Positions 33,814 to 42,405 of a stretch of 64,000 nt of DNA are shown piece by piece. The stretch covers positions 1 through 64,000 of the forward strand of contig NZ_NIRT01000015.1 of the NCBI RefSeq assembly GCF_003207795.1, in the 5' to 3' direction. The translations under genes and the position numbers were made by a program. Within the stretch, counting starts at the first letter, position 1; every line of letters starts with the position of its first letter. The notes beneath the pieces are model-generated. The model did no database searches and was not told where the DNA came from. It saw only the letters and a program-made list of their open reading frames with translations. Source of the DNA: Komagataeibacter nataicola. Its GTDB lineage: Bacteria; Pseudomonadota; Alphaproteobacteria; Acetobacterales; Acetobacteraceae.

Positions 33814-35217
33814 ATGTCTGCATACCCTTATCTGGCCCACTGGAAAGAAGAGATCAGCCGCAGTCCGAATGCGATTTACATGACGCTGGCTGATGCCCTG
33901 GCACTTTCCATCCGCAAGGGCGATCTGCGGGAAGGGGACAGGCTGCCACCACAGCGAACAATCGCGGAGCATCTTGGCACCAATCTGACGACCGTAACCC
34001 GGGCGTTTACCGAGGCACGGCGGCGTGGCCTGATTGATGCGACGGTCGGCCGGGGTACCTTTGTCCGTGTTGGCGCAGGGGAAAGCCACTGGCGCCATAC
34101 CGGTCCCGCCGTGGTTGACCTGACCATGAACCTGCCGCCCATCCCGCAGGACCCGCCCCTTCAACGCATTATCCAGAGCGATATTACGGCCATCCTGAAG
34201 CAGCAGGATCTGAACAGCCTGATGTCCTATCGGGTAACGGGCGGCACACAGGAAGAACGCCAGCTGGGCGCGAAATGGATCGCGCCCGTCATCGGGCAGC
34301 GGCGCACGGATGAAATTCTTGTCTCACCCGGCGCGCAGAGCGCGCTTGCGGCAATTGTCAGCACGCATACGCAGCCCGGCGATGTCATTGTCACCGACCG
34401 TATCGCCTATCCCGGCATCCGGACCATAGCGGCGCAGTTCGACCTTATTCTGGTCGGTGTAGATAGCGACATGGAAGGGATGATGCCGGACCAGCTCGAC
34501 CGGGTCTGCGCCGAACATCATCCCCGGCTGCTCTACTGCATCCCGACCATCCACAATCCCACCACGGCGACGATGTCCCTGCAACGACGCAAGGACATCC
34601 TGAAGGTCGCCCAGCGCCATCATCTGCATATTGCGGAAGATGATCCTTACAGCCTGCTGATGGACAATCCGTTACCGGCGCTGGCAGCCCTTGACCATAG
34701 CCGTGTCAGCTACGTGGCCACCCTCGCCAAGACGCTCAGTCCCGGCCTGCGCATGGCTTATGTTGCCCTGCCCAATGCGGATATGACCCGGCGGGTTACG
34801 GCGGCCATCCGGGCCATAGCCCTGACCAATGCCGGCCTGCTGAGTGCGTTGACGGCACGATGGATGCAGACGGAGCAGGCCCATACAATCCTGCATGCCA
34901 TCCGCAAGGAACTGCGCCTGCGCCAGTCCATTGCCCGCAAGGTGCTGGGGGACGGGCACTGTATGCATCCCGACGGACCGCATGTCTGGCTGAAACTGCC
35001 GGACTGGTGGGGCAGTGCGGATTTTGTGGCCTATGCCCGCAGGCGGGGCCTGGCGCTGGTGCCCAGTACCGTTTTTACCATCAGTGGCGAGCCCCCGCAG
35101 CGGGCGCGGATCGCATTGGGCAGCGCACCGGATGCCGCGAGCCTTGAGGAATCCCTGCATGGAGTGCTGTCTGTCCTGCAGCACAAACGCTCCCCCGGTT
35201 TTGCCGATATTGTGTGA
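33814..35217 (+). CDS. MocR-family (GntR-aminotransferase) regulator
   Basis: A 467-aa regulator: an N-terminal GntR winged helix (about 15-85: DALALSIRKGDLREGDRLPPQRTIAEHLGTNLTTVTRAFTEARRRG) joined to a fold-type I aminotransferase domain (about 110-460). The PLP lysine lies in ATLAKTLSPGLRMAY. MocR proteins use PLP as a sensor and rarely catalyse. It stands directly before the Nit1C operon in the same direction. Shared promoter motifs make it the likely local regulator in place of the sigma-54 activator found in some Nit1C loci. The start at 33814 is chosen by homology; its ribosome site is weak. Confidence 0.87.
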   Translation: MSAYPYLAHWKEEISRSPNAIYMTLADALALSIRKGDLREGDRLPPQRTIAEHLGTNLTTVTRAFTEARRRGLIDATVGRGTFVRVGAGESHWRHTGPAVVDLTMNLPPIPQDPPLQRIIQSDITAILKQQDLNSLMSYRVTGGTQEERQLGAKWIAPVIGQRRTDEILVSPGAQSALAAIVSTHTQPGDVIVTDRIAYPGIRTIAAQFDLILVGVDSDMEGMMPDQLDRVCAEHHPRLLYCIPTIHNPTTATMSLQRRKDILKVAQRHHLHIAEDDPYSLLMDNPLPALAALDHSRVSYVATLAKTLSPGLRMAYVALPNADMTRRVTAAIRAIALTNAGLLSALTARWMQTEQAHTILHAIRKELRLRQSIARKVLGDGHCMHPDGPHVWLKLPDWWGSADFVAYARRRGLALVPSTVFTISGEPPQRARIALGSAPDAASLEESLHGVLSVLQHKRSPGFADIV

Positions 35218-35360
35218 CCGGATGGTAGAACCCGGAATCGACGAAATCTTCTGATTTCATGAGATGGAAGGCGGATATTCCGGAAAACAAAAAGGCACTT
35301 TATTCACGAATGCGTGATTGTAAAATCGCGTTAAAACAGGCACTTACGGTAACTTCTTAC

Positions 35361-35370
35361 GATTGTATGG
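35361..35370. promoter_or_regulatory. GATTGTATGG motif upstream of nit operon
   Basis: Identical to the motif at 33758-33767. It lies in the AT-rich first part of the 340-nt intergenic stretch, about 120 nt before the leader hairpins. A weaker TTTTGTATGC follows at 35384-35393, and a TCACG-AATG-CGTGA dyad lies at 35304-35317. Candidate MocR site. Confidence 0.45.
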
Positions 35371-35481
35371 TTTCTGTATATTTTTTGTATGCCTCTGTCT
35401 TGGCGTGAGGGCTGTGTCTGATTTTATTTGATCTGTTTGTACGTCTGTAAGAAGGCATACAATATTTTGGCTCTCCGCCAT

Positions 35482-35548
35482 CCCGTGCCACGTTCGCTTC
35501 GGCAACGTGGTCAGTCCCGGCTTCCCGCCGGAGACCGCAGCACACGGG
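35482..35548 (+). ncRNA. structured leader RNA occluding the nit operon ribosome site
   Basis: The leader can fold into a three-way junction. The outer stem CCCGTG (35482-35487)/CACGGG (35543-35548) includes the GGG of the GGGAG ribosome site (35546-35550). Arm 1 is CCACGTT (35488-35494)/AACGTGG (35504-35510), capped by GC-TTCG-GC. Arm 2 is GTC-CCGGC/GCCGG-A-GAC (35514-35535) with a TTCCC loop. The start codon of the first gene is at 35558. Sequestering the ribosome site in a closing stem is the layout of a translational riboswitch. I cannot match it to a known class. Confidence 0.5.
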
Positions 35549-35557
35549 AGACATACC

Positions 35558-36040
35558 ATGCCGAAAGTCGAATACGCTCCGCATAAAGATGGCGATTGCT
35601 TCGTCAATTATGAAAACAAGGTTTTCGAGGACATCAAAGCCAAGCCCGGCGAAAAAGCCCTTATCACTTTTCATACCGTTGCCAATGAAGGTTCGGTCGG
35701 GTTTGTAAACCTTCTGCAGGCCACCCGTCTGATCCGCAAGGGTTTCGAGACGTCGGTGCTGCTGTACGGTCCGGGTGTGACCCTTGGTGTGCAGCGCGGT
35801 TTTCCCCGTCTGGGTGACGAGGCCTTTCCGGGGCACATGAACTGCAATAAGCAGATCGCGAAAATCCTTGAAGAAGGCGGCAAAGTCTATGCCTGCCGCT
35901 TCGCGCTTCAGGCCCTTTATGGCTACGGCGAGCAGAACCTGATCCCCGGCATCACGCCGATCAATCCGCAGGACGTGCTCGACATCATCCTGCTGGCCCG
36001 CCGCGATAACGCTTTCATCCTGAACACCTGGACTCTCTGA
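35558..36040 (+). CDS. nitB: MSMEG_0572/Sll0783-family nitrogen-starvation protein (Nit1C)
   Basis: A 160-aa protein of the Sll0783/MSMEG_0572 family, the usual first structural gene of Nit1C clusters. [33 protein letters not shown] and the [27 protein letters not shown] segment are characteristic; the C-terminal half looks like a DsrE-type fold. CGGGAG lies 8 nt upstream of the ATG and is covered by the leader stem. Biochemical role unknown. The symbol follows the Nit1C nomenclature by analogy. Confidence 0.88.
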   Translation: MPKVEYAPHKDGDCFVNYENKVFEDIKAKPGEKALITFHTVANEGSVGFVNLLQATRLIRKGFETSVLLYGPGVTLGVQRGFPRLGDEAFPGHMNCNKQIAKILEEGGKVYACRFALQALYGYGEQNLIPGITPINPQDVLDIILLARRDNAFILNTWTL

Positions 36041-36064
36041 AGGCCGAAGGGAGGACCGCACGCC

Positions 36065-37039
36065 ATGCCCCGTATCGTTCGCGCCGCAGCCATCCAGATC
36101 AGCCCCGTCCTTGGTGATGATGGTCTGGGGACTGCCCGGAAAGTCTGCCAGGCCATCCGCGATGCCGCCGAAAAAGGCGTTGCGCTGGCGGTCTTTCCCG
36201 AAACCTTCGTGCCCTATTATCCCTATTTCTCATTTATCCAGCCTGCTTTCCGCTTCGGCGGCGAGCATCTGGCGCTCTACGAACGCGCTGTCGTCATCCC
36301 CGGCCCGGTAACCGACATGGTGGCTGAAGCCGCCCGCGACACTGGCATGGTCGTGGTGCTGGGCGTGAACGAGCGGGATTTCGGTACGCTTTACAACACG
36401 CAGATCATCTTCGACGCCACAGGTGAAATCCTGCTCAAGCGCCGCAAGATCACGCCCACTTACCATGAGCGCATGGTCTGGGGGCAGGGGGATGGTTCGG
36501 GGCTGAAAGTGGTGGAAAGTGCGGCCGGGCGCATCGGGGCGCTGGCGTGCTGGGAGCATTACAACCCGCTCGCCCGCTACGCGCTGATGACCCAGCACGA
36601 GGAAATCCACTGCGCGCAGTTCCCCGGTTCGCTGGTGGGCCAGATCTTCGCCGACCAGATGGAAGTCACCATCCGCCACCACGCGCTGGAATCAGGCTGC
36701 TTTGTGGTGAACGCCACGGGTTGGCTGACGGAAGAGCAGATCAAGGAAATAGCCGACGACCCTGCATTGGAAGGGCCGTTGCGAGGCGGATGCTTCACCG
36801 CGATCGTCTCACCTGAAGGCAAGCTGCTGGGCACGCCGCTGACGGAAGGCGAGGGGATGGTGATTGCCGATCTCGACTTCGGCCTAATCACCAAGCGCAA
36901 GCGGATGATGGATTCCGTGGGGCACTACGCACGGCCCGAACTGCTCAGCCTGCTGCAGGACCGGCGGCCTGCCCTTACCGTTCATTACGCTGGTGAAGCC
37001 GACCCGGTTTCCACATGTACAGATGAGGTTGCGCCATGA
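36065..37039 (+). CDS. nitC: Nit6803-family nitrilase (NitC)
   Basis: A 324-aa nitrilase of the carbon-nitrogen hydrolase superfamily. The catalytic triad is Glu46 (FPETF), Lys128 (KRRKITP) and Cys162 ([10 protein letters not shown]), with Glu135 nearby. Closest by memory to Synechocystis Nit6803 and the Nit1C enzymes. NitC is induced by cyanide and required for cyanide assimilation in bacteria carrying Nit1C; Nit6803 itself hydrolyses various nitriles. It starts 24 nt after nitB, and its stop overlaps the radical SAM start (ATGA). Confidence 0.93.
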   Translation: MPRIVRAAAIQISPVLGDDGLGTARKVCQAIRDAAEKGVALAVFPETFVPYYPYFSFIQPAFRFGGEHLALYERAVVIPGPVTDMVAEAARDTGMVVVLGVNERDFGTLYNTQIIFDATGEILLKRRKITPTYHERMVWGQGDGSGLKVVESAAGRIGALACWEHYNPLARYALMTQHEEIHCAQFPGSLVGQIFADQMEVTIRHHALESGCFVVNATGWLTEEQIKEIADDPALEGPLRGGCFTAIVSPEGKLLGTPLTEGEGMVIADLDFGLITKRKRMMDSVGHYARPELLSLLQDRRPALTVHYAGEADPVSTCTDEVAP

Positions 37040-38145
37040 CCGTTCCAACACTCGGTACGCTTTCCGGCCGCAGACTTGTCACCGATCTGCAATCCTTCGG
37101 GCTTCAGATCGGCGAGCAGACCGGGGGTATCGCCCGCAAAGGCGGCGCCGGTCCTTCGGATCACAAGACAATCATCATCGCGGGTCAGACCGTCATGGTT
37201 CCGGTTTATACGTCCGGTGCGCGGCGGTCTCCGTTTCAGGCCAGTCCGCCTGACCAGAGTGGGACAAGCACTCTGCTGCGTGATGGTCAGATACTGGCCA
37301 CGATCCATTTTTCGGCTACCCCGCGCTTTTATGGCCTGAGCACGGCGGACGGTATTCCTTACTGGAAGATTGCCCTGCTGCATGGCCGCGACACGCTGGC
37401 GACCACGGTGCACCAGACCTGCATCCGCTATGCCGACCGGCGCACGTCGTGCCAGTTCTGCGCCATTGGCCAGTCGCTCGAAGCCGACCGCACCATTGCC
37501 TACAAGACGCCCGCGCAACTGGCCGAAGTTGCAAAAGCCGCCGTGGAGCTGGACGGCGTGCGCGACATGGTGCTGACAACCGGCACGCCCAATGTGATTG
37601 ATCGGGGTGCTGCCGTACTGGCGGAATCAGCCCGTGCCATCAAGGCGGCGGTGGATCTGCCGCTTCAGGTGCAGTGCGAGCCGCCGCGCGATCACGGCTG
37701 GTTCCAGCGCCTGCGCGGGGCGGGTGCCGACAGTCTGGGCATGCACCTCGAAGCCGCAACACAGGCCGTGCGCGAGAAGATCATGCCCGGTAAGGCCACG
37801 GTCAGCGTCGATCGCTATATGGACGCTTTTGCCAGCGCCGTGCCGGTCTTCGGGCGTGGGCAGGTCAATACCTACATTCTCGCAGGTCTTGGCGACAGTG
37901 CCGAAGACATTCTGGCTCTGGCCGAACGCCTGATTGCGCTCGGGGTCTATCCCTTCGTGGTGCCGTTTGTGCCCATTTCCGGCACCCCGCTGGAAAATCA
38001 CGCGCCACCTTCAGCCGAGTTCATGAAATCCGTGCTGGCGCCACTGGGCCGGATGCTGCGCGAGGCAAACATGAAATCCACCGATATCCGGGCCGGGTGT
38101 GGCCGGTGTGGCGCCTGTTCCTCGCTCTCGGCGTACGAACAATGA
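37036..38145 (+). CDS. nitD: MSMEG_0568-family radical SAM protein (Nit1C)
   Basis: A 369-aa radical SAM protein. The cluster cysteines C129, C139 and C142 have an unusual CX9CX2C spacing ([15 protein letters not shown]), as in the MSMEG_0568/biotin-synthase-like group. A C-terminal GCGRCGACS motif could hold an auxiliary iron-sulfur cluster. The Nit1C radical reaction is unknown. Overlaps nitC and the GNAT gene by ATGA junctions, so expression is coupled. Confidence 0.9.
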   Translation: MTVPTLGTLSGRRLVTDLQSFGLQIGEQTGGIARKGGAGPSDHKTIIIAGQTVMVPVYTSGARRSPFQASPPDQSGTSTLLRDGQILATIHFSATPRFYGLSTADGIPYWKIALLHGRDTLATTVHQTCIRYADRRTSCQFCAIGQSLEADRTIAYKTPAQLAEVAKAAVELDGVRDMVLTTGTPNVIDRGAAVLAESARAIKAAVDLPLQVQCEPPRDHGWFQRLRGAGADSLGMHLEAATQAVREKIMPGKATVSVDRYMDAFASAVPVFGRGQVNTYILAGLGDSAEDILALAERLIALGVYPFVVPFVPISGTPLENHAPPSAEFMKSVLAPLGRMLREANMKSTDIRAGCGRCGACSSLSAYEQ

Positions 38146-38705
38146 GCACGATCCTCGAAGGCATGGAAGACCGGCCGTTCATCCCCACGGAATATGTTGT
38201 GCGTCTTGCCCGCACGCCATGGGAAAGGGCTGGCTATCACGCGCTGCGCCGCGAAGTGTTCTGCACCGAACAGCAGGTGTTTGCAGACGACGATCGGGAT
38301 GCAACTGACGCAGTTGCCATTTCCATCATCGCGGCGTGCTGCATGGCGGGCATGCCGGACCGGGTGGTAGGAGCAGTGCGCATCCATGAAGCCGAGCCCG
38401 GTGTGTGGCGCGGTTCCCGTCTGGCCGTGCATGAAGGTCACCGCAAACTGGGCCGGATCGGGGCGGAACTCATCCGCATGGCGGTCAGCACGGCGCACGG
38501 ATTTGGGGCCACGCAGTTTCTGGCGCAGGTGCAGGAGCAGAACGTGCTGTTTTTCCGCCGCCTGCACTGGAAAAGCCTTGGCACCATAACCCTGCACGGC
38601 CTGCCACATCACGACATGCAGGCCAACCTTGCGCGCTATCCGGCACACGGTCAGGATCAGACTTGGCTGCTACGTCCGCAGCCGCGCAACCGGCAGGTGG
38701 CGTGA
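38142..38705 (+). CDS. nitE: MSMEG_0567/Sll0786-family N-acetyltransferase (Nit1C)
   Basis: A 187-aa GNAT acyltransferase. RVVGAVRIHE, then the acetyl-CoA loop region RLAVHEGHRKLGRIGAELIRMAV (motif A) and FLAQVQEQNVLFFRRLHW fit the fold. The N-terminal REVFCTEQQVFADDD is conserved in the Nit1C subfamily. Start and stop overlap both neighbours. Substrate unknown, possibly the product of the nitrilase/radical SAM steps. Confidence 0.88.
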   Translation: MSTILEGMEDRPFIPTEYVVRLARTPWERAGYHALRREVFCTEQQVFADDDRDATDAVAISIIAACCMAGMPDRVVGAVRIHEAEPGVWRGSRLAVHEGHRKLGRIGAELIRMAVSTAHGFGATQFLAQVQEQNVLFFRRLHWKSLGTITLHGLPHHDMQANLARYPAHGQDQTWLLRPQPRNRQVA

Positions 38706-39676
38706 TGGCACATCAACTTGCCACACTGCTGCGCACGCTCCGCCATGGTCGCGCCCTTGCGGGCAAACAGGATATTGCTGAAGCTGCAGCGATCCTGAAA
38801 CCGGCAGATCCCGACGCCATCCGTCTTGGCGATGACTGTGCCGCGCTTCCGGACGGTGACGGCTATCTCCTGCTGGCCAGCGAGGGATTTCAGGACAGCT
38901 TTGTCCGCTCAATGCCGTGGTTTGCCGGGTATTGCGGCGTGATGGTCAATGTCAGCGATATCGCGGCCATGGGAGGCCGTCCCGTGGCCGTGGTGGATGC
39001 GTTGTGGAGCGATACGTCCGAGACGGCCGCGTCCATTCTGAACGGTCTGCATGATGGAGCACGCACCTATGACGTGCCGGTTGTCGGCGGTCATACCAAC
39101 TTGCGCAGCACCCATAACTCGCTGTCGGTGGCGATCCTTGGCCGTGCCCGTCATCTGCTGAGCAGCTTCGATGCTCGTCCGGGCGAGGTTCTGATCGCCG
39201 CCATCGACCTGCGTGGCCGCTGGCACGATCCGCACCCGTTCTGGGATGCAAGCTCCGCCCTGTGCGGCACCGACGGAGCGGCACGTCTGCGGGGGGATCT
39301 CGAACTTCTTCCGTGCATAGCCGAAGATGGGCTGAGCCGTGCCGCCAAGGACATCAGCATGGCCGGACTGCTGGGCACCGCCCTTATGCTGGCTGAATGT
39401 TCAGGCGTCGGCATGACGATCACGCTTGATGACATTCCGCGCCCCGATGCCGCGCCTATGGAGCGCTGGCTCTCCGCATTCCCCAGCTATGGCTACCTGC
39501 TCACGGCGCGCTCCGAAGATGCCGAAGCGATCATGGCCCGGTTTCGTGGACGTGACATTGCGGCTTCTGTCATCGGTCAGTGTGACAGCACGCAGCGGCT
39601 GGATGTCACATGGGGGGACGAGAAGGAAACCTTCTGGGATCTCGTCCGGACGCCACTCATGGGGTTTGTGCCATGA
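38705..39676 (+). CDS. nitF: Sll0787-family AIR-synthase-like protein (Nit1C)
   Basis: A 323-aa PurM/AIR-synthase-fold protein. IRLGDDCAALPDGDGYLLLASEGF near 45-67 is the nucleotide/metal loop, followed by VMVNVSDIAAMGGRP and PVVGGHTNLRS. Members of this fold (PurM, ThiL, SelD, HypE) bind ATP and phosphorylate or activate substrates; the Nit1C member has no proven reaction. The ATG overlaps the nitE stop by one base. Confidence 0.9.
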   Translation: MAHQLATLLRTLRHGRALAGKQDIAEAAAILKPADPDAIRLGDDCAALPDGDGYLLLASEGFQDSFVRSMPWFAGYCGVMVNVSDIAAMGGRPVAVVDALWSDTSETAASILNGLHDGARTYDVPVVGGHTNLRSTHNSLSVAILGRARHLLSSFDARPGEVLIAAIDLRGRWHDPHPFWDASSALCGTDGAARLRGDLELLPCIAEDGLSRAAKDISMAGLLGTALMLAECSGVGMTITLDDIPRPDAAPMERWLSAFPSYGYLLTARSEDAEAIMARFRGRDIAASVIGQCDSTQRLDVTWGDEKETFWDLVRTPLMGFVP

Positions 39677-40851
39677 GTCTGTCCATTGGCATCCTGACCC
39701 ATTCGACCAATCCGCGCGGCGGTGTGGTGCACGGCATGGCGCTGGCGGAAGCCCTGTGTGACGCGCGCCATGACGCAACGCTCATCGCGCCGGACGTAAC
39801 AGGAGCCGGTTTCTTCCGCACGCCCCGCTGCGCCACATACTGTATTCCGGCTGTGCCGGAGAGCGATCTGCCAACGCTGGTGGAGCGCCGCATTGGTGAA
39901 ATCAGGGACGCACTGCATGAGCAGCATTTTGACGTGCTGCATGCGCAGGACCCCATCAGCGCCAATGCGCTGGCCGATCTGGTGGAAAAGGGGCGGATAC
40001 CGGGCTTTGCCCGCACGGTCCACCATCTCGACCGTTTCTCCCACCCCATCCTTGCCGCGCGACAGGAGCGGGGCTTCATGGCGGCGACCGAACTCTTTAC
40101 CGTCAGTACCCTGTGGGAAGGCATCCTGCGTAACGAACATAGTCGCAAGGCCTCCGTCGTCGGCAACGGGGTCGATCCCATGCGCTTTTCGCCCGCACCA
40201 ACCACGCACGATGCCTCGCTGCGGGCACGGTATCGTCTGCCGGCTGGCCGTCACCTGATCCTGTCCGTGGGCGGGATCGAGCGGCGCAAGAACATGCTGC
40301 AATTGCTGGAGGCATTTCTGGCCCTTCGCCGCGAACAGCCTGATGTGCATCTGGTTGTGGCGGGCGGGGCCTCGCTGCTGGATCATTCTGCCTACCGGAC
40401 GCTGTTCGCGGCACGTCTGCACGAAAGCGGTGCAGCGGATCACGTGACCATAACCGGACCGGTTGCGGATGAAGACATGCCTTCATTCTACCGGCAGGCG
40501 GATGTGCTGGCCTATCCGTCCATAACAGAAGGGTTCGGCCTGTGCCCGCTGGAGGCGCTGGCCTGCGGCACCCCTGCCATTGTGCCAGAAATCGCGCCCT
40601 TTACCGGGCACCTCTCGCAAGCGGATGCACTGTGGTGTGACCTGGCGCGCCCCGAAACCCTGTTGGTGGCCTTGCGTGACGCGCTGAGCATCAAAAGTCG
40701 TGACCATTTTCTGGTCAGCGGTCCCGCAACCGCCCGTCGTTTCGACTGGCGCAACGTCGCTGGCCGGCACATCCCCGCATACCGGCGTCTCGCGGCGCTG
40801 CAGCACGCTGGCGTCCCTGCTTCAGGAGTTTCGTCACCATGCCTGAAATGA
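39673..40851 (+). CDS. MSMEG_0565-family glycosyltransferase (Nit1C)
   Basis: A 392-aa GT-B glycosyltransferase, family GT4-like. The N-terminal domain has LTHSTNPRGGVVHGMALAEAL and VLHAQDPISANAL; the C-terminal domain has VGNGVDPMRF, VGGIERRKNM and SITEGFGLCPLEALACGTP, the donor-binding E-x7-E motif. MSMEG_0565-type enzymes occur in a subset of Nit1C clusters, which suggests that the product is glycosylated. ATGA overlap with the AIR-synthase gene. Confidence 0.88.
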   Translation: MSLSIGILTHSTNPRGGVVHGMALAEALCDARHDATLIAPDVTGAGFFRTPRCATYCIPAVPESDLPTLVERRIGEIRDALHEQHFDVLHAQDPISANALADLVEKGRIPGFARTVHHLDRFSHPILAARQERGFMAATELFTVSTLWEGILRNEHSRKASVVGNGVDPMRFSPAPTTHDASLRARYRLPAGRHLILSVGGIERRKNMLQLLEAFLALRREQPDVHLVVAGGASLLDHSAYRTLFAARLHESGAADHVTITGPVADEDMPSFYRQADVLAYPSITEGFGLCPLEALACGTPAIVPEIAPFTGHLSQADALWCDLARPETLLVALRDALSIKSRDHFLVSGPATARRFDWRNVAGRHIPAYRRLAALQHAGVPASGVSSPCLK

Positions 40852-41126
40852 CCTTTCGCGTGCGCTGGCCCGATGGGAAGGAGACCGACTGTTACTCCCC
40901 ATCGCTGGTCATAAGAGACCATTTCACGCCCGGTCAGGACTATCCGGTCCGAGAGTTTCTTGAAAAGGCGGATACGGCCCTGACAGAAGCCAGCGAGCGG
41001 GTTCGCGCCCGCTACGGCTTCCCATGCAGCCGCGCCCTTGGCCAACTGCACGCCATTCGACAGGTCAGTACGCCCTTCCTCAATCGACCCGATGCGCAGG
41101 TGCGTGTCCTGTCTTTCAGTTATTGA
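40839..41126 (+). CDS. nitG: MSMEG_0570-family small nitrogen-starvation protein (Nit1C)
   Basis: A 95-aa protein with the family opening MPEMTFRVRWPDG, then CYSPSLVIRDHFTPGQDYPV and ERVRARYGFPCSRALGQL. It looks like a small acceptor or accessory subunit, but no function is established. Overlaps the glycosyltransferase end by 13 nt. Symbol tentative. Confidence 0.85.
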   Translation: MPEMTFRVRWPDGKETDCYSPSLVIRDHFTPGQDYPVREFLEKADTALTEASERVRARYGFPCSRALGQLHAIRQVSTPFLNRPDAQVRVLSFSY

Positions 41127-41136
41127 GACGAAAAGA

Positions 41137-42390
41137 ATGACCATGCCACAGAACGAAAAAAGCATCCCCGTCATCATCGTGGGTGGCGGACAGGCCGGGC
41201 TCTCGATGAGCTGGTATCTCTGCCGCGAGAAGGTGGAGCACATTGTCTTTGAGGCAAAGACGGCCTGCCATTCGTGGGATGACGAACGCTGGGACAATTT
41301 TTGCCTGGTCACGCCAAACTGGCAGTGCGCACTCCCAGGGCATCCCTACAAAGGGAGCGATCCTCACGGCTTCATGGTGAAGCAGGAAATTATCGACTAC
41401 GTCAAAGGCTTTGTTGAGTCCTTCAATCCGCCGCTGCGTGAACACACGGCCGTTACCTCCATCACGCGCCATGAAGGTGGGGGCTACCGCGTGATAGCAG
41501 ATGGTGAGGCGTGGCACGCAAAACATGTTGTCATCGCGTCAGGTGCCTATCAGGACGCGGTCATCCCCGGCTATGCCAGCGCGATCGACCCCGCCATCCA
41601 TCAGGTCCACTCGCAGGATTACCGCAATGCGGCCCAGTTGTCGGAAGGGGCCGTTCTGGTCGTGGGCAGCGGGCAGTCCGGCGCGCAGATTGTCGAGGAC
41701 CTGTTCCTTGAAAAACGCAAGGTTCATCTGTGTGTCGGTTCCGCCCCGCGTGTCTCGCGCTTCTATCGTGGCCGCGACGTTGTGGACTGGCTTGCGGACA
41801 TGCACTTCTATGACCTGACGGTAGATAATCACCCCTTGCGTGACGGCGCACGCGACAAGACCAATCATTATGTCACGGGCCGGAATGGTGGCCATGATCT
41901 TGACCTGCGCCTCTTTGCCAGGGAGGGCGTGGGCCTGCATGGCACGCTTGAGACCATCCGTGACGAAATCGCACACTTCGCGCCGGATCTTGCGGAAAAC
42001 CTTGATGATGCGGACAGGACCAATGCCGATATCAAGCAGTCCATTGACGCCTATATCGCCCGCGAAGGGATCACGGCCCCAACCGAAGCCCCTTATGCAC
42101 CTGTGTGGGATCCCGATGGCAGCAACACCCCGCTGGACCTGAAAGCCGCAGGCATCACCTCGATCGTCTGGTGCATTGGCTTCCGTCCGAATTATCGCTG
42201 GATCGACGTTCCGGTCTTCAACGGGGCCAACAAGCCGGTCTGGCATCGCGGCGTAACCGACGCGCCGGGATTCTACTTCCTCGGCCTGCCGTGGCTGCAC
42301 ACATGGGGATCAGGACGGTTCTCCGGTGTCTCGCGTGACGCCGCGTGGCTGGCCAGCCAGATCATCGGCAAAGACGTGCCCGTAGCCTGA
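41137..42390 (+). CDS. nitH: MSMEG_0569-family flavin-dependent oxidoreductase (Nit1C)
   Basis: A 417-aa FAD/NAD(P)-binding oxidoreductase. VIIVGGGQAGLSMSWYL near residue 10-27 is the FAD Rossmann motif and VLVVGSGQSGAQIVEDLF near 170 the NAD(P)H motif, as in flavin monooxygenases (group B type). The ending WLHTWGSGRFSGVSRDAAWLA is also typical. Probably an oxygenase on a cluster intermediate. Two ATGs (41137, 41143) are possible; 41137 has GAGAC upstream. Confidence 0.88.
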   Translation: MTMPQNEKSIPVIIVGGGQAGLSMSWYLCREKVEHIVFEAKTACHSWDDERWDNFCLVTPNWQCALPGHPYKGSDPHGFMVKQEIIDYVKGFVESFNPPLREHTAVTSITRHEGGGYRVIADGEAWHAKHVVIASGAYQDAVIPGYASAIDPAIHQVHSQDYRNAAQLSEGAVLVVGSGQSGAQIVEDLFLEKRKVHLCVGSAPRVSRFYRGRDVVDWLADMHFYDLTVDNHPLRDGARDKTNHYVTGRNGGHDLDLRLFAREGVGLHGTLETIRDEIAHFAPDLAENLDDADRTNADIKQSIDAYIAREGITAPTEAPYAPVWDPDGSNTPLDLKAAGITSIVWCIGFRPNYRWIDVPVFNGANKPVWHRGVTDAPGFYFLGLPWLHTWGSGRFSGVSRDAAWLASQIIGKDVPVA

Positions 42391-42405
42391 ACGGAGTAAA
42401 ATACT

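Noticed and set aside
35482-35548. Cobalamin riboswitch suggested by the CCGGAGACC segment
   Set aside because: Only that short piece is similar. The B12-box context and the large conserved core are absent, and the element is far too short.
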